43,560 nucleotides of DNA from Pseudobutyrivibrio sp. (GTDB lineage: Bacteria; Bacillota_A; Clostridia; Lachnospirales; Lachnospiraceae), in the NCBI GenBank assembly GCA_024691465.1, contig JAILNO010000108.1, forward strand, positions 1 through 43,560, in the 5' to 3' direction. Below the pieces are notes generated by a model that saw only the letters and a program-made list of their open reading frames with translations, was not told where the DNA came from and made no database searches. Both the position numbers and the translations under genes were made by a program. Below are positions 43,303 through 43,560 of this stretch, in pieces. Each line of letters begins with the position of its first letter. Within the stretch, counting starts at the first letter, position 1.

Positions 43303-43560
43303 TTAGCTTGGGTTAGAAGTTAAATACTCACTAGGCTTCCTAAGAACCTTGTCAGTAGCTATGGCTGCTGCCCCATACAGTGTAGGGTCCACGCTGAGTC
43401 TGGATATCTCTATCTTGACCTTGCTACTCACCTCTGGAATGGTCCTCTCCTCCACTATCCTTCTGATAGTAGGTAAAAGTAACTCATCCCCCTCTGATAC
43501 GCTATCGCCTATTACTATGATTTCCGGATCGTAAGCATTGATTAATGTTACACATCCGTA
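43303..43560 (-). CDS. ROK-family protein, C-terminal 85 residues (partial)
   Basis: The reverse strand reads through the right edge and ends at TAA (43303-43305). The visible part begins YGCVTLINAYDPEIIVIGDS, a typical ROK C-terminus (NLFDPEVIVIGG in relatives), and ends with GAAAIATDKVL. ROK proteins are either sugar kinases or NagC/XylR-type repressors. The DNA-binding half is outside the window, so which one this is cannot be decided; its place ahead of a sugar ABC operon favours a repressor. Confidence 0.82.
   Translation of the reverse strand, partial: YGCVTLINAYDPEIIVIGDSVSEGDELLLPTIRRIVEERTIPEVSSKVKIEISRLSVDPTLYGAAAIATDKVLRKPSEYLTSNPS

Overview
The window reads as chromosomal DNA of a low-GC Firmicute, most likely a rumen/gut Lachnospiraceae of the Butyrivibrio/Pseudobutyrivibrio type. 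The reasons are the rpsJ sequence, YtfQ- and ChvE-type sugar importers with YesM/YesN two-component regulators, a lysine riboswitch, strong AGGAGG ribosome binding sites and sigma-A-like promoters. The genus is inference. No tRNA, rRNA, CRISPR array, insertion sequence, integrase or phage gene was found.

Layout. 1-712: 5' end of rpsJ on the minus strand, with a promoter and a long folded leader. 713-4421: an RlmI-like methyltransferase, a MATE exporter and a membrane diguanylate cyclase. 4625-9520: an operon for a YtfQ/YtfR/YtfT/YjfF-type (furanose) sugar importer. 9521-9865: a divergent control region with repeated CATACCAAT boxes. 9866-15517: a GntR/LacI-hybrid repressor facing a sensory set (second YtfQ-like lipoprotein, YesM-type kinase, AraC-type response regulator), preceded by a cytidylate-kinase-like gene. 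15590-16939: a NhaD/ArsB-like transporter. 17010-22963: a tightly packed four-gene cassette encoding a FecR/InlB-repeat membrane protein, a metallo-beta-lactamase-fold hydrolase, a GAF-HD-GYP protein and a CHASE2 adenylate cyclase. 23067-25811: a circularly permuted GH3 glycosidase. 25950-27805: metF and cysE. 27848-30124: a large protein with an N-terminal cyclic-nucleotide-binding-like domain, starting with TTG. 30274-32324: uraA-upp. 32409-33667: a KdsC-like phosphatase and a TraX-like membrane protein. 33748-36428: dapA and a NhaC-family transporter under a lysine riboswitch. 36533-37315: a secreted amidase. 37373-43560: a second sugar operon (ROK protein, ChvE-type ABC importer, fructokinase, Cof-type HAD phosphatase), running off the right edge.

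How the parts fit. Two sugar-uptake systems dominate, one with its own sensing apparatus. The cassette at 17-23 kb is the most unusual part. It pairs a cell-surface FecR protein and an extracytoplasmic CHASE2 sensor with a cyclase that has complete adenylate-cyclase residues, plus two candidate phosphodiesterases (HD-GYP and MBL-fold). Five kb away lies a protein with a CRP-like beta-roll and a long C-terminal region I do not recognise. Together with the GGDEF protein at 3.1 kb, the window may hold linked cAMP and c-di-GMP signalling. That link is a hypothesis from gene content and order, not something the sequence proves.
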